NCBI GenBank assembly: GCA_023395695.1
Contig: JAEWYJ010000304.1
Location: forward strand, 1 to 5,678
Length of the DNA: 5,678 nt
Source: Bacillota bacterium
GTDB taxonomy: Bacteria > Bacillota > Clostridia > Oscillospirales > Ruminococcaceae
Reading direction: 5' to 3'
Below, piece after piece: positions 5,143 to 5,678 of this stretch (positions are counted from its first letter, which is position 1; each line of letters begins with the position of its first letter). Under the pieces are notes generated by a model, which was not told the DNA's origin, made no database searches, and was given only the letters and a program-made list of their open reading frames with translations. A program made the position numbers and the translations under genes.

Positions 5143-5678
5143 TTATTCCTTGGACTCGGTAGTCAGCTCCTTGAGCGAGGTCACCATGCCGGCCAGCGAC
5201 TGAATCTGAGACGGAATGATGATCTTTGTAGCTCTGCCGTCAGCAGCCTTCGCAAACGCCTCAAGGCTCTTGATGGCGATGACTTTCTCGTTAGGCGACG
5301 CCTCGTTGAGCAGCTTGATAGAATCGGCCAGCGCCCTTTGCACCATTATCACGGCCTCGGCCTCACCCTGCGCCTCGCGGATTTTTTGCTCGCGGACGGC
5401 GTCGGCGTGCAGAATGGCGGCCTCCTTCTCAGCCTGCGCACGCAGAATCTGAGACTCCTTGTCACCCTCGGCCACGAGAATTTTGCTCGCCTTTTCACCT
5501 TCGGCGCGCAGGATGTTCTCACGCTTTTCGCGCTCGGCCTTCATCTGCTTCACCATGGCGTCCTGAATTTCCTTGGGCGGAATGATATTTTTAAGCTCAA
5601 CGCGGTTGACCTTAATGCCCCACTTGTCGGTAGCGGTGTCAAGAATGGCGGTGATACGGGTGTTGATGACATCACGGG
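5143..5678 (-). CDS. SPFH/band 7 domain protein (stomatin/QmcA-like), 5' end outside window
   Basis: The visible part is 177 aa plus the TAA at 5143-5145. The reading frame stays open to the right edge, so the ATG at 5556 is internal: the 40 residues before it are clearly family sequence. The end of the band 7 domain reads RDVINTRI, then WGIKVNRVELKNI and IPPKEIQDAM, all diagnostic of bacterial stomatins. An Ala/Glu/Lys-rich coiled coil follows (5341-5538), built of 11-residue units, and then the conserved tail with ALADSIK, an IKSLEAF segment and IIIPSQIQSLAGM. Such proteins are anchored by an N-terminal membrane segment (not visible here) and assemble into large ring- or cage-like oligomers that organise membrane patches; many are partnered with NfeD proteins or FtsH-type proteases. 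No partner gene is visible downstream. The gene converges on the efflux operon and ends in its own terminator. The family is firm; the precise role is unknown. Confidence 0.92.
   Translation of the reverse strand, partial: RDVINTRITAILDTATDKWGIKVNRVELKNIIPPKEIQDAMVKQMKAEREKRENILRAEGEKASKILVAEGDKESQILRAQAEKEAAILHADAVREQKIREAQGEAEAVIMVQRALADSIKLLNEASPNEKVIAIKSLEAFAKAADGRATKIIIPSQIQSLAGMVTSLKELTTESKE

Noticed and set aside
4937..5203. An 88-aa + strand open frame in the convergent intergenic region
   Set aside because: It starts at a TTG with no ribosome binding site, runs through the SPFH terminator hairpin and ends inside the SPFH gene on the opposite strand; the composition is low-quality and no family is recognisable.
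5143..5556. A short protein of 137 aa starting at the ATG at 5556 on the - strand
   Set aside because: The same frame continues upstream to the window edge and encodes the end of the band 7 domain, so this ATG is an internal methionine.
1..5678. CRISPR arrays, tRNA or rRNA genes, insertion sequences, transposase genes
   Set aside because: No regularly spaced identical repeats, no cloverleaf or rRNA motifs and no transposase-like reading frames were seen on either strand.

Overview
The window holds a two-gene RND-type efflux operon on the + strand (260-4810). A convergent gene for an SPFH/band 7 (stomatin-like) membrane protein lies on the - strand (5143 to beyond the right edge). The organism is most likely an anaerobic member of the Clostridia (Oscillospiraceae-like). 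This is inferred from the look of the proteins (Clostridia-type RND permease and SPFH protein), very strong Shine-Dalgarno sites, GC-rich coding DNA and AT-rich intergenic DNA. No marker gene fixes the taxonomy.

Layout. Bases 1-259 are non-coding and AT-rich. They contain a long inverted repeat (41-51/92-102), a 12-bp palindrome (95-106), an 11-bp direct repeat 30 bp apart (148-158/178-188), a TTGACA-type promoter (205-233) and a good ribosome binding site (247-251). Bases 260-1726 encode a lipoprotein periplasmic adaptor (HlyD/AcrA-like membrane fusion protein) with an unusually long Tyr/Asp-rich helical segment. Bases 1730-4810 encode a full-length 1026-aa RND permease. Its ribosome binding site is embedded in the last codons of the adaptor gene and the gap is 3 nt, so the two are very probably co-transcribed and translationally coupled. 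No TolC-like outer-membrane channel gene follows. Bases 4811-5142 are a convergent intergenic region with several hairpins, including at least two terminator candidates and a GC-rich structured stretch of unknown nature (about 4925-5084). Bases 5143-5678 are the 3' part of the SPFH gene, whose start lies outside the window.

How the genes work together. The lipid-anchored adaptor is expected to dock on the trimeric permease in the cytoplasmic membrane and form a pump driven by an ion gradient; the substrate cannot be read from the sequence. The SPFH protein is a separate transcription unit with no demonstrable link to the pump. The points most worth a second look are the Gly/Ser/Met-rich stretch at the switch-loop position of the permease, the altered set of proton-relay residues, the long adaptor hairpin without an outer-membrane partner, and the row of hairpins between the convergent genes. 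I see no convincing wholly new system here.
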